The notes beneath the pieces are model-generated. The model was not told where the DNA came from and ran no database searches. It saw only the letters and a list, made by a program, of their open reading frames with translations. This document shows positions 1 to 7,545 of a DNA stretch of 26,978 bases, piece after piece. The translations under genes and the position numbers were made by a program. The stretch is taken from positions 1 to 26,978 of IMG/VR virus record IMGVR_UViG_3300030202_001659; one strand, given 5' to 3'. Origin of the DNA: a virus. Position 1 is the first letter of the stretch. The number at the start of each line of letters is the position of its first letter.

Positions 1-338
1 AAACTCGTATAAATACTTGATGTCTGTATGTTATGTAAAACTGGCTGACTCTTATCACTTCTCCAATCCCAAGGATTTTTGTATTTAGAATGTCCCCATC
101 CTTGCACAAATGCATATGCTTGATACATCAACGATTCCGGCTTTCTTGCTTTACCTGACTTTTTACCTTGATAATCTAATTGATGAAAACCATCCTTCTT
201 AACCTGCATACAAAGTTTTTTTGTACTAGATGGTATTTTAAATTTCTTACCAGTTTCCTTCTCAGCTCTCCTAATCTCCTTCATAAATTTATCTGGAAAT
301 ACAATATCTTCCGTAATTAAGTCTCTCAGTTTAATCAC
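1..338 (-). CDS. Partial hypothetical protein with capsid-targeting-like leader, GTG start
   Basis: This minus-strand reading frame is open from a GTG at 336-338 to the left edge, giving 112 codons with the C-terminus missing. The GTG overlaps the stop of the preceding gene (331-333) and has an AGGAG Shine-Dalgarno (347-351) with 8 nt spacing, which makes the start convincing. The protein begins MIKLRDLITE, nearly the same leader as the 94-residue protein two genes upstream (MIKLKELIKE), then continues as a Lys-rich, soluble-looking sequence with an aromatic stretch (FVQGWGHSKYKNPWDW). I do not recognise a family. The leader ends in Ile-Thr-Glu and resembles a T4 capsid-targeting sequence ending at a gp21 cleavage site, so an internal head protein is my inference. 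Its place in the head operon agrees with that. Confidence 0.7.
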   Translation of the reverse strand, partial: MIKLRDLITEDIVFPDKFMKEIRRAEKETGKKFKIPSSTKKLCMQVKKDGFHQLDYQGKKSGKARKPESLMYQAYAFVQGWGHSKYKNPWDWRSDKSQPVLHNIQTSSIYTS

Positions 339-1134
339 GCTTACTACTCCTATTCCAAGAACGAATCATACTGTAAAGAGGGGGGAGATGTTTTTTAAGT
401 GTTTTTATCATAATTCTCTCATCAGCTTTATTATCGTTTGCTCTTCCAGCTTGAGCTGATAAACTAATAAACTCTTTTTCAAAGTCTCTTAATAGAACTT
501 CGAAATCACCATATACTTTATCGATTTCTCTATTCTCATTTACAGATTCATTAACATCACGTTTACCAGTAAGCTTATATCCTAGTTGTTCGGCATTTTC
601 TTTTCTAGCTCTTTCAAATTTTTTCTTTTTCGAACCCTTGAGTTCCCCACCAAAACCTTCAGTTGTACCACCAAACTGTCTTGCGTAAAAATTAGCATCA
701 GATTTAGATTGTTTTTTTGGTTCTTCTTTTTTCTTCTTTTTTGCTTTAGATAACATAGCTTTTGCTTTGTCTTTTATTCTACTAATGATACCCTTTGCTT
801 GTTTGTGTTGAGGATGACTTTTATTAGATAACGCTGTTTTGACTTTTACTTTTTTACCACCACCAACTGAAAGTTCTTTTTCTTTTGCCCTTGCCATAGC
901 TGCTCTAACACCAGCTGCAATAGCTGCAGGATTTTCAAAAAGTTTATTTTCACTCTTTACCTTAGTAGGTAAACCTTTATGTTTAGTAGAAGCATATTTC
1001 TTCACGTCTTTTCCTTTCATACTTTTTGCAACATCTCTAGCTTTCTTAGAAAACTTAGATGCTGGAGCATCACCTTTTTGTATAGCCCTAACAATACCCA
1101 TAAACTTTTGTTGTTTTTTAGATACAGAAGGCAT
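331..1134 (-). CDS. DUF3008-containing basic protein, possible internal head protein
   Basis: 267 residues. Residues 1-60 (start MPSVSKKQQKFMGIVRAIQK, including KKYASTKHKGLP) match what I know of DUF3008, a short Lys-rich domain of unknown function common in marine phages. An LFE/N junction (65-68) follows, then an Ala-rich helix (NPAAIAAGVRAAMARA), a poly-Lys stretch (about 118-145), and a C-terminal helical part after two VNE motifs (VNESVNEN, 194-201). LFE/N fits the T4 gp21 cleavage style ([L/I]xE), and VNE is a relaxed variant. The very basic composition would suit DNA binding inside a capsid. The ATG overlaps the stop of the 94-residue gene by one base and has no clear Shine-Dalgarno, so it is probably translated by coupling. 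The packaged-protein role is inferred. Confidence 0.85.
   Translation of the reverse strand: MPSVSKKQQKFMGIVRAIQKGDAPASKFSKKARDVAKSMKGKDVKKYASTKHKGLPTKVKSENKLFENPAAIAAGVRAAMARAKEKELSVGGGKKVKVKTALSNKSHPQHKQAKGIISRIKDKAKAMLSKAKKKKKEEPKKQSKSDANFYARQFGGTTEGFGGELKGSKKKKFERARKENAEQLGYKLTGKRDVNESVNENREIDKVYGDFEVLLRDFEKEFISLSAQAGRANDNKADERIMIKTLKKHLPPLYSMIRSWNRSSKRD
347..351 (-). promoter_or_regulatory. Ribosome binding site deciding a GTG start
   Basis: AGGAG on the minus strand lies 8 nt before the GTG at 336-338, inside the end of the upstream DUF3008 gene. It supports translation of the partial gene at the left edge from a non-ATG codon. Confidence 0.65.
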
Positions 1135-1418
1135 TATTTTAATTTTTTAGTTAGTTTAGCGGCCTCTCTCATAAAGTTAGTTACATTATCTTTATAAAGT
1201 TTTTTCAACTGTTTTGCAGCTTCACGATTCTCTGGTCTTGCATCTGCTAAAAAAGCCTGTTCTAACTTAAACATTTTATCTCTGAACCCACCCTCAAGTT
1301 TTGCAAGAGATTGAAATTTTTTCTTTGCTCTATTCTTATCTTCAATACTTTCGTTTATACCACAGCAAGAACTACCACAATTACATTTTTCTTTGATTAA
1401 TTCTTTTAATTTAATCAA
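1134..1418 (-). CDS. Small Cys-cluster protein with capsid-targeting-like leader, TTG start
   Basis: 94 residues, starting at a TTG (1416-1418) directly after the protease stop (1419-1421). A strong GAGGGG Shine-Dalgarno at 1426-1431 supports this start. The N-terminus MIKLKELIKE is a short amphipathic helix ending in Ile-Lys-Glu. A cysteine cluster follows (CNCGSSCCG, Cys12, 14, 18 and 19), then an INE/S motif (about 21-24) and a Lys-rich helical remainder. The two Glu sites would bracket the Cys cluster if the prohead protease cuts there. The cluster could bind a metal or form disulfides; I cannot tell. No family is recognised. The position directly after the protease suggests a head-assembly or internal head protein. 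Confidence 0.8.
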   Translation of the reverse strand: MIKLKELIKEKCNCGSSCCGINESIEDKNRAKKKFQSLAKLEGGFRDKMFKLEQAFLADARPENREAAKQLKKLYKDNVTNFMREAAKLTKKLK

Positions 1419-2030
1419 CTAACTTCCCCTCATTATGTCGTTGATTATCGATTCAACTTTACAATAATCACCACAGGTTCTACCAACTATTTTAGACTCA
1501 TTTATTGATTCATTTGTTGGATGTAAGAAAGCACCATGTGTAGATGGATTACTAACAAAGTCAAAAGCAATCAATTCAAAATCGTCTTGTACTTGTTGTG
1601 CATCTCCTTCGTTTACAGTCTCAACTGAACCCATACCACGAGAACTGATACCTAACTTAATACCACTCTTAAATAATTCTTTTAATATGTTACCACTTGG
1701 TGTTCCAAGAACTTCAACTGTACCTAGTAGATTGTCACCTTCCCAATGCATTTCCTTGACATTGTGAGAAACATTTTGTAAATTTACTACTGATGATTCA
1801 GGATGATCTAACTCACCCATTGCTCTTCTTTGTTTTATAAACTCCGTTGTATACTTATCTGCTTCACGTTCTAGTATTTCACGAGGATAAATTCTACCAT
1901 TTTGATTTTTAGCTTCTGCTCTTTGTAAAACACCCTTAACAATTAACTTACCACTATTTTCTTTCATGGATTCGTTTATTTGTTCTGGTCTTACCTCAAA
2001 AGGTAAATAATCTACTATTAGTTGTTTCAT
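1419..2030 (-). CDS. gp21: Prohead core protease (T4 gp21-like)
   Basis: 203 residues, close to T4 gp21 in length. Family hallmarks visible: NGRIYP (44-49), MGELDHP with the likely catalytic His76, GISSRG (127-132) with the likely nucleophile Ser129 or Ser130, and an acidic AFDFVSNPS segment (Asp157). These belong to the herpesvirus-assemblin-type phage maturation proteases. The enzyme would sit in the prohead core and cut scaffold, internal proteins and the capsid protein after [L/I]xE. It has INE/S motifs at 18-21 and near 176-179, plausible self-processing sites that would release a leader and a Cys-containing tail. Its ATG overlaps the 62-residue gene by 4 bp (ATGA), with a GGAAGAG-type Shine-Dalgarno. 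Confidence 0.92.
   Translation of the reverse strand: MKQLIVDYLPFEVRPEQINESMKENSGKLIVKGVLQRAEAKNQNGRIYPREILEREADKYTTEFIKQRRAMGELDHPESSVVNLQNVSHNVKEMHWEGDNLLGTVEVLGTPSGNILKELFKSGIKLGISSRGMGSVETVNEGDAQQVQDDFELIAFDFVSNPSTHGAFLHPTNESINESKIVGRTCGDYCKVESIINDIMRGS
1426..1431 (-). promoter_or_regulatory. Strong ribosome binding site for a TTG start
   Basis: GAGGGG on the minus strand ends 7 nt before the TTG at 1416-1418. It lies inside the last codons of the protease gene, so the two genes are translationally linked. The site is the main reason to accept TTG as the start. Confidence 0.6.
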
Positions 2031-2215
2031 TTGTCTCTTCCCATCATTATTTCGTGTTTAAGACTTTCCAATTGTTCTATCCATTGGTTAAGTCTTCTTA
2101 ACATATAATTTTTATCCACATCTTTATTTTGTATTTCTACTTGCCATCTCTTTAACAATGTAGCAATACTAAAAAGAGTATCCATATAGGATTTCTTTTT
2201 ATCTTCAAAAGGCAT
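2027..2215 (-). CDS. Small helical hypothetical protein
   Basis: 62 residues, charged and predicted all-helical (a Trp-containing amphipathic stretch followed by RRLNQWIEQLESLKHEI). The ATG has an AGG ribosome binding site, and the gene overlaps the protease start by 4 bp. No family is recognised. Its place just before the protease is where T4 carries the small prohead-core genes 67 and 68, so a prohead core peptide is possible but rests on position only. Confidence 0.7.
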   Translation of the reverse strand: MPFEDKKKSYMDTLFSIATLLKRWQVEIQNKDVDKNYMLRRLNQWIEQLESLKHEIMMGRDK

Positions 2216-2223
2216 ATCTAAAC

Positions 2224-2661
2224 CTACTGTAGTTGTCCGACCTTGTTCGCTAACTTTACTAACCTTTCACTAATCTTGTTTAGAGCCTTATGTGTGTTTT
2301 TCCAATATGACCTAGAATCTACGTTCAATTCATTTTTAAGACGAACATTCATCTTTACTAATCTATTTAATTCATTGAGACTATCTCTAATCTCTCTCAT
2401 AGAACGACCTATTTTTTGTTTAGGTGTCATTGTTTCATCGTTTCTATAGTCGTGATATCTACCTTCATTTACTTTTTCATATCCACTTGCTTGAGTTATC
2501 TTTTTCTCTTTATCTTTATCTTTCTTTCTACCACCACTAAATGCGTAAGGTGTTCTAGGTGGGCCTTCGCCACCATCAATAGCACCTGTTACAGATACTT
2601 CTTCAAGTTCTTGTCTGATTAACTCTTTGATAATTTCTTTAAGTTTATCCCTTGTGGACAT
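2224..2661 (-). CDS. Hypothetical head-module protein, possible prohead core component
   Basis: 145 residues. An N-terminal amphipathic helix (MSTRDKLKEIIKELIRQELE) leads to LEE/V (19-22) and a VSVTGAIDGGEGPPRTPYAF segment (22-41). That Gly/Pro-rich piece ending TPYAF resembles one I associate with head-module proteins of marine T4-like phages, but I cannot name a family. A KVNE/G motif (63-67) precedes a coiled-coil-like C-terminal half. The [L/I]xE site after the leader fits prohead protease processing. The start has a textbook AAGGAG site 7 nt upstream and overlaps the end of the 289-residue gene by 17 bp. Role inferred from position: prohead core or scaffold-like. Confidence 0.8.
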   Translation of the reverse strand: MSTRDKLKEIIKELIRQELEEVSVTGAIDGGEGPPRTPYAFSGGRKKDKDKEKKITQASGYEKVNEGRYHDYRNDETMTPKQKIGRSMREIRDSLNELNRLVKMNVRLKNELNVDSRSYWKNTHKALNKISERLVKLANKVGQLQ

Positions 2662-3514
2662 TCTTGATCTCCTTAATAAGTTCGTAATACCTCATTAAAG
2701 TTAAAACTTGTTTTTCATCAACAACTTTACCTTTTGTCAAATTTTCAACTTGATTTATGGCTTCTGTTAATTTAATATTTGTAATCTTATCATCTACGTT
2801 TGGTAAATGACTTTCTAATTCTTCTTTAATTTTTACAACCTCTGTATCAACATACTCTCTTAAAGAATTTGTATTACTAATATTATTTATATAATTCTTT
2901 AATAATCTCTTTTGTGATTCGTTTAAGTTCTTATATTTAGAATTAAATTTATCTACAAGTATTTGATAAGCAAGAAGTCTTAAATCTTTATCTTCTTTGT
3001 TGTATTCCTTTAATACTTTTTCTTTTATTTGTTTTTCATCTACCTTTTTATGAGTGATGTGTTCTAACACGGTAAATCTAGAATTGACTATGTGGTCAGC
3101 TTTAAATTTCTCACTTGTAGTTTCTGATTGGAATACATTATAGATTGAAGCAAGTAATCTATAATTAGGAATACGACCATTAAAGAAATCATTTACATTA
3201 TAATTTTCTTTAATAGAACTTATTAAATTATACTTCTCTCTACGAAGATTAGAGTTACTAAGTTTTTGACGTTGTTTAATTACAACATTCAATAAATCAT
3301 TAGCCTTAACCTCTGATGTATAATTTTTTTCAGAAAGTAACTTGTATAGTTCAAGCTCTTTTCCTAACTCAGTATTTTCATTGAAATACTTTTTTAAGAT
3401 TCCAACTGATTTGGTTGATTTACCAGCCAATACGTCAGCCGTTATCTGTCTTGTCAATAATTCGAAGAGAATACCAGTATTCTTAATCTTCGAGTGTTTT
3501 AATTTTCGAGCCAT
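2645..3514 (-). CDS. Conserved hypothetical helical protein between portal and protease
   Basis: 289 residues, Lys/Asn/Glu-rich and almost entirely helical, with no membrane segment or catalytic motif that I can see. The N-terminus (KIKNTGILFELLTRQITADV) looks like a family I recall from marine T4-like phages in the same portal-protease interval, without known function. An LNE/S motif lies near residue 200. The ATG has a GGAG site about 9 nt upstream, after a 60 bp AT-rich spacer, and the end overlaps the next gene by 17 bp. The helical composition and position would suit a prohead core or scaffold role, which is inference only. Confidence 0.8.
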   Translation of the reverse strand: MARKLKHSKIKNTGILFELLTRQITADVLAGKSTKSVGILKKYFNENTELGKELELYKLLSEKNYTSEVKANDLLNVVIKQRQKLSNSNLRREKYNLISSIKENYNVNDFFNGRIPNYRLLASIYNVFQSETTSEKFKADHIVNSRFTVLEHITHKKVDEKQIKEKVLKEYNKEDKDLRLLAYQILVDKFNSKYKNLNESQKRLLKNYINNISNTNSLREYVDTEVVKIKEELESHLPNVDDKITNIKLTEAINQVENLTKGKVVDEKQVLTLMRYYELIKEIKNVHKG

Positions 3515-3574
3515 TACAAATTACTCCATATGTATATATATTTACTCATAAATAAATATAAAGTTAAACAATAA

Positions 3575-5416
3575 TTAATCATTTGATTTGTCATTACTGA
3601 AAGAACTTACTTCGTTTTTGTACTCTTCTTCCAATTCTGACACCTCAGTTATGATTTCTCTCTCTTTTTTGTTAAAAGTCATTGACTTTTTGAGAGAATC
3701 ATAATGAGCCAACGCTAAAGCTTTACCATATTTTGGTGCACCACTACCACCTTTTTTCTTATCATGTGCACCTAGAGGATCTCTTCCTCTAACACCACTA
3801 TCTTTTCCATACTTATTAGGTTCATTTGGTCTACCAGCACCTTCAAAACCACCTTCTGGTGCTCCACCTTCATCACCAAGTTCATGACCACTTCTACCTA
3901 AAGCCAAATCGGATGGTGAACCAACAGATTGACCAGTCTTAGCAGGATCGTTACCCTCAGCTTCTATCTGTGAGCGACGATATTTACTCTTATAATCAAA
4001 TGTTATCTGTTCATCCATCTCTTTTATTTGTTCTTCAGTAAAATTAAATATATTTTTATAAATCCATTCTGTAGAAAGTAGACCATCCCTTACCATTGCA
4101 TCTGCAAGAGAAGTTTTATTATTCCATAATTCAATCTTTTCTTGTTCGTAAATAGTAGATGGGTTTGTAAGAGTCAATTCAAAATTAGTTAACTCTGAAT
4201 CTTGATATCCTTGTGCATATAAATGAACAATTGCAATTTTTGTTAACTCGGATAAAGTTATCCTTTGTATTCTTTCTATTGTTCTAGCAAAACGAACATC
4301 CTCAGCAGCTAAAGTAGCCTTAGAACCGATTTGGTCTTCATATCCTAAGAAAGCTTTTGGAATCCTAAGAGCAGATAGTAATTTATTTTTTAAATACTCA
4401 ATGTCTTCTGTTGCTTCATATGTTAAACCAGGTAAACTAGAAATATCTGTACCACTATCTCCACCACGAACTGGTAAGAAAAAATCTTCAGTAATATTTT
4501 GCATATTATATTTTAAATTATAATCACCAGTAGTTTCATCAACAACAGGAGCTTTTTTCATTTTATTAATTACTTGTTGCATATAATTATCAACTTCTGC
4601 TGGTGGTATGTTACCAATGTCTAATTTGAAAACTCTTTTTTCTGGTGCTCTCATTATTCTATGAATCAACATAGCATCTTCCATAAGAGTTAACTGCTTG
4701 TATATCTTACGAGCACCTTCTACTTGAGATTTACCATAAGGTAAGTAATTAGAATCAGAAAGTAATCTAAAATGAGCTACTTCATAATTTTCTAATTCCT
4801 CTTTAGTAGAAGATTGTTCTTGTTTATATCTATGTTCAGTTGTAGTTGATTCTATTAAAAATTTAACATACTCAGGATTTTCAGGATCTATTCCTTCTAA
4901 TCTTGATACATCATAAACAGGTAGAGGAACTACATTTGTAATACCATATTTTTCATGAATATCTAACTTTAAAAAGAAATCACCATACTTACACATATTA
5001 CGAATCCAAGGCCATAAATTAAATTCTATGTTAACAATGTCATAGAATAAATTATGTAATATTTCTTTTACTTGGTCATTGTCTGTGTTAATTTGTAATA
5101 CTTCACCATATTCAGATTTCATTGTAGACTCATCTGCGTATATATCAAGTGCTGATGATATAATTGCATCTGAATCCATCTGTTCGTAATCTTTAAACAG
5201 ATTAAGTCTCATCGATTTCGTCATCAATGCATCTGAATATCCACTAAGACCTGCACCTGTAAATATTTTTTGATATCTATCTATTAAATTACTTTTAGAA
5301 ATTGATTGTGTACGACTAGTATCACTAATCTTTAATTTTCTTCCACCAACGTTTCTAACAATAACGTTAGTTGAAAATAATCTTTGTAGTCTGCTAAATA
5401 AACTTGTATCAGCCAT
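3575..5416 (-). CDS. gp20: Portal vertex protein (T4 gp20-like)
   Basis: 613 residues. The body follows T4 gp20: an N-terminal part with SALDIYADEST (about 88-98), NLWPWIRNMCKYGDFFLKLD, VPLPVYDVSRLEG, then MRAPEKRVFKLDIGNIPP and the stem/crown segment LSALRIPKAFLGYEDQIGSKATLAAEDVRFARTIERIQ. Twelve copies form the ring through which DNA is packaged and to which the tail attaches. T4 gp20 has 524 residues; much of the excess is a Gly/Pro/Asp-rich tail (about 487-565), followed by a Lys-rich helix with an IITE/V motif that could be trimmed by the prohead protease. It lies 14 bp after the terminase gene, with an AGAGGT ribosome binding site. Unlike T4, no sheath or tube gene lies between them. 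Confidence 0.95.
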   Translation of the reverse strand: MADTSLFSRLQRLFSTNVIVRNVGGRKLKISDTSRTQSISKSNLIDRYQKIFTGAGLSGYSDALMTKSMRLNLFKDYEQMDSDAIISSALDIYADESTMKSEYGEVLQINTDNDQVKEILHNLFYDIVNIEFNLWPWIRNMCKYGDFFLKLDIHEKYGITNVVPLPVYDVSRLEGIDPENPEYVKFLIESTTTEHRYKQEQSSTKEELENYEVAHFRLLSDSNYLPYGKSQVEGARKIYKQLTLMEDAMLIHRIMRAPEKRVFKLDIGNIPPAEVDNYMQQVINKMKKAPVVDETTGDYNLKYNMQNITEDFFLPVRGGDSGTDISSLPGLTYEATEDIEYLKNKLLSALRIPKAFLGYEDQIGSKATLAAEDVRFARTIERIQRITLSELTKIAIVHLYAQGYQDSELTNFELTLTNPSTIYEQEKIELWNNKTSLADAMVRDGLLSTEWIYKNIFNFTEEQIKEMDEQITFDYKSKYRRSQIEAEGNDPAKTGQSVGSPSDLALGRSGHELGDEGGAPEGGFEGAGRPNEPNKYGKDSGVRGRDPLGAHDKKKGGSGAPKYGKALALAHYDSLKKSMTFNKKEREIITEVSELEEEYKNEVSSFSNDKSND

Positions 5417-5430
5417 TTTATACCTCTATA

Positions 5431-7011
5431 TTATAATAACCAATCTAATGATTCTTTTTCTTTTTTTATTTCCATTGTCCAAGAATCATTTTGGTTATTT
5501 GTTGGTGTATAAACACCTTGATTAGATGTTATACTATTCATTGCTTTCTTTTGTAGTTCTATACCTTCTGCTCTTAATCTCAAAGCTGTTTCTCGTATCC
5601 ACAATCCCATAGCGTAAGACATTACAAGGTCATCATTGTATCCTGACATTGCCTCTGCTCTGTTACCATTATATATAAATACAAACAACTCGTCAATTAA
5701 TCGATTTGAACGTACAGTCACTAACTTTTCTCTAAAAAATTCTTCTAATTTTGATATTACGAGTGGTCTTGTCTTTTGTGTTACGGTAAATCCTGGTACT
5801 AATTGTTTTTCAGCACGATTGATTTTATTATTTACCTGTCTATGTACATCAACCACTTGTAAATCTTTACTCATATAAAACAAGTTCTGATATTCCCTAT
5901 CAATACATTGTTGTATGGTAGCCCAACCAATATTGTTGTTCTCTATAACTAGTAAAGCATCATTATATTCAATAGAAATGTTCACTAGTAGGTTTCCAAA
6001 ATCTCTTGTAGACATTCTACCTTTATATTCTGCTACTTGTTCTAAACTTTCAATATCTAATATATGAAACGCTGAATAGTCTGTTGAATCTCCACGACTT
6101 ACATCAGCACATACTATATAATCTTTTGTATAATTTGGTGGTTCCCATATCCAAACGTTACTATCTATACCTCTTTTTTCAATTGGTTCTTTTACTTGAG
6201 TATTTTTATACTCTTCTAATATGATACCATCAACGACAGATTGACCAGAAGTGATGAAGTCACAATCACATTCTTGAGCAGCTAGTGAAGGACCTAAAAG
6301 TGTATCTTGTTCTTTTCTCCACTCATCTGCTCTATCAGGATGTACAGTCCAATGTAACTTAATAAAGTTAAAATCATTCAATCCATCTTCTGCATCCATC
6401 CATGTTCTATGAAACCAATTACCAACACCATTAGGTGTAGATAATGCAATACATTGACCACCAGTAGATAATGTCTGAGAAGCTGCAGCCCATATACCAT
6501 CAATCTTATCAATAAACGCCGCCTCATCTAGTACTAATAAAGATAATGCTTCTGAACGACCACTATCTTCACCACTCGATACAGCTTTTATTTGTGAACC
6601 ATTTTTGTATCTCAATGACAATTTGTTATCTTCAACACATTTTTGTTTTAACCAAGATGGTAAGTTGGCATGCATTACTCTTACCTTAGTTACTAAATTT
6701 TTTGCTACCTCTTGTTTTGTAGCAATAACCAATATGTTTTTGTCTTGATGAAATGTCATCATCCACAATGAATATCCAGCTGTAATTGTAGATATACCCA
6801 ATTGTCTAGCTTTTAAAATTATATTAAAACGATGTTGAACAAAATCTTCAATTGTTTTTTCTTGAAAATCATATAATGCAAACGGTATTTTACCTTTTAT
6901 TGGATGTTGTATAAAACAAAACTTTTTTAAGAAATAAGTAGGATCTGAAGCACACTTTATATACTCTTTCTTTATTACTTCCTTTAATTGTCCTTGTTTG
7001 TTTCTATTCAT
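5431..7011 (-). CDS. terL: Terminase large subunit (T4 gp17-like)
   Basis: 526 residues, the DNA-packaging motor ATPase and headful nuclease. N-terminal ATPase: Walker A-like ARQLGIST (68-75), Walker B LLVLDEAAF (Asp162, Glu163) and the coupling motif ALSTPNG (189-195). C-terminal RNase H-fold nuclease: Asp303 in CADVSRGDSTDYS, Glu357 in VIENNN, and Asp460/461 in NDDLVMSYAM. All key residues are present, so the protein should be active. It starts 1 nt after the zinc-ribbon gene with no obvious ribosome binding site, which suggests coupled translation. T4 gp17 is longer (610 residues). Confidence 0.96.
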   Translation of the reverse strand: MNRNKQGQLKEVIKKEYIKCASDPTYFLKKFCFIQHPIKGKIPFALYDFQEKTIEDFVQHRFNIILKARQLGISTITAGYSLWMMTFHQDKNILVIATKQEVAKNLVTKVRVMHANLPSWLKQKCVEDNKLSLRYKNGSQIKAVSSGEDSGRSEALSLLVLDEAAFIDKIDGIWAAASQTLSTGGQCIALSTPNGVGNWFHRTWMDAEDGLNDFNFIKLHWTVHPDRADEWRKEQDTLLGPSLAAQECDCDFITSGQSVVDGIILEEYKNTQVKEPIEKRGIDSNVWIWEPPNYTKDYIVCADVSRGDSTDYSAFHILDIESLEQVAEYKGRMSTRDFGNLLVNISIEYNDALLVIENNNIGWATIQQCIDREYQNLFYMSKDLQVVDVHRQVNNKINRAEKQLVPGFTVTQKTRPLVISKLEEFFREKLVTVRSNRLIDELFVFIYNGNRAEAMSGYNDDLVMSYAMGLWIRETALRLRAEGIELQKKAMNSITSNQGVYTPTNNQNDSWTMEIKKEKESLDWLL

Positions 7012-7012
7012 T

Positions 7013-7537
7013 TTATGTTAAACTATCCTCTAAACTCTGTAAATATTCTAATGCTTCATCAGCTTTTTCAACAATAGCAGCTTTGTCTATGTCCCATTTT
7101 TCTTTATCTATAGAATGACCATCTGGTCTAAATTGTTGATAAAATTCAGGTGCATCTTGTTTTTTAAATTCTTCTATACTTTGTTTTTGGTCACGTATCC
7201 ATGCTAATTTATTTTTTCTTTCTTTATCAGCTTTCCATTCATCTAACTTACCTTCTACTGAAAGTTTATTTTCAAACTCTATCTGACAATTGAAACAATG
7301 ACCATATGATAACCACATTTTATTATCATGTCTACTTTTCATTATCTTATCACACTTAGGACAAAACCAAGGCATACGAGCTTTTTTCATTACATCTGAT
7401 AGTGGACTTATTTGGTCACCACTAACTTGTTTCTTACCTTCGTAACCAACTTGTACTCTTTTTTCTGGTGCACCTCCGTCTAAAATTGATTTCAATGCAT
7501 CGTTTTGTCTTTTACTTTCTTTACTATATCCTGCCAT
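7013..7537 (-). CDS. Zinc-ribbon protein in the small-terminase position
   Basis: 174 residues. A four-Cys zinc ribbon is clear: Cys59 and Cys62 (FCPKC) and Cys81 and Cys84 (CFNC), spaced by a basic/aromatic loop. The flanks are charged helices, and the last 90 residues are Lys/Glu-rich. It lies immediately before terL (1 nt), where T4 has gene 16 (small terminase, 164 residues), so it may do the DNA-recognition job in packaging. However, I see no gp16-like sequence, and similar zinc-ribbon proteins in marine phages are, to my knowledge, uncharacterised. The start has a strong AGGAGAGG site. Confidence 0.8.
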   Translation of the reverse strand: MAGYSKESKRQNDALKSILDGGAPEKRVQVGYEGKKQVSGDQISPLSDVMKKARMPWFCPKCDKIMKSRHDNKMWLSYGHCFNCQIEFENKLSVEGKLDEWKADKERKNKLAWIRDQKQSIEEFKKQDAPEFYQQFRPDGHSIDKEKWDIDKAAIVEKADEALEYLQSLEDSLT

Positions 7538-7545
7538 AACCTCTC

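Noticed and set aside
839-1197. Two overlapping plus-strand frames with Phe/Leu-rich products that look like membrane proteins
   Set aside because: They are the complement of Lys-rich codons in the DUF3008 and 94-residue genes, a usual artefact.
2884-2891. Exact late-promoter octamers elsewhere (8-15 on plus; 2884-2891 and 24160-24167 on minus)
   Set aside because: All lie inside genes and far from a start in the right orientation; chance matches are expected in AT-rich DNA.
3539-3554. AT-only inverted repeat (TATTTA, 4 nt loop, TAAATA) between portal and the 289-residue gene
   Set aside because: A six-pair A/T stem is too weak for a terminator or operator claim in an AT-rich spacer.
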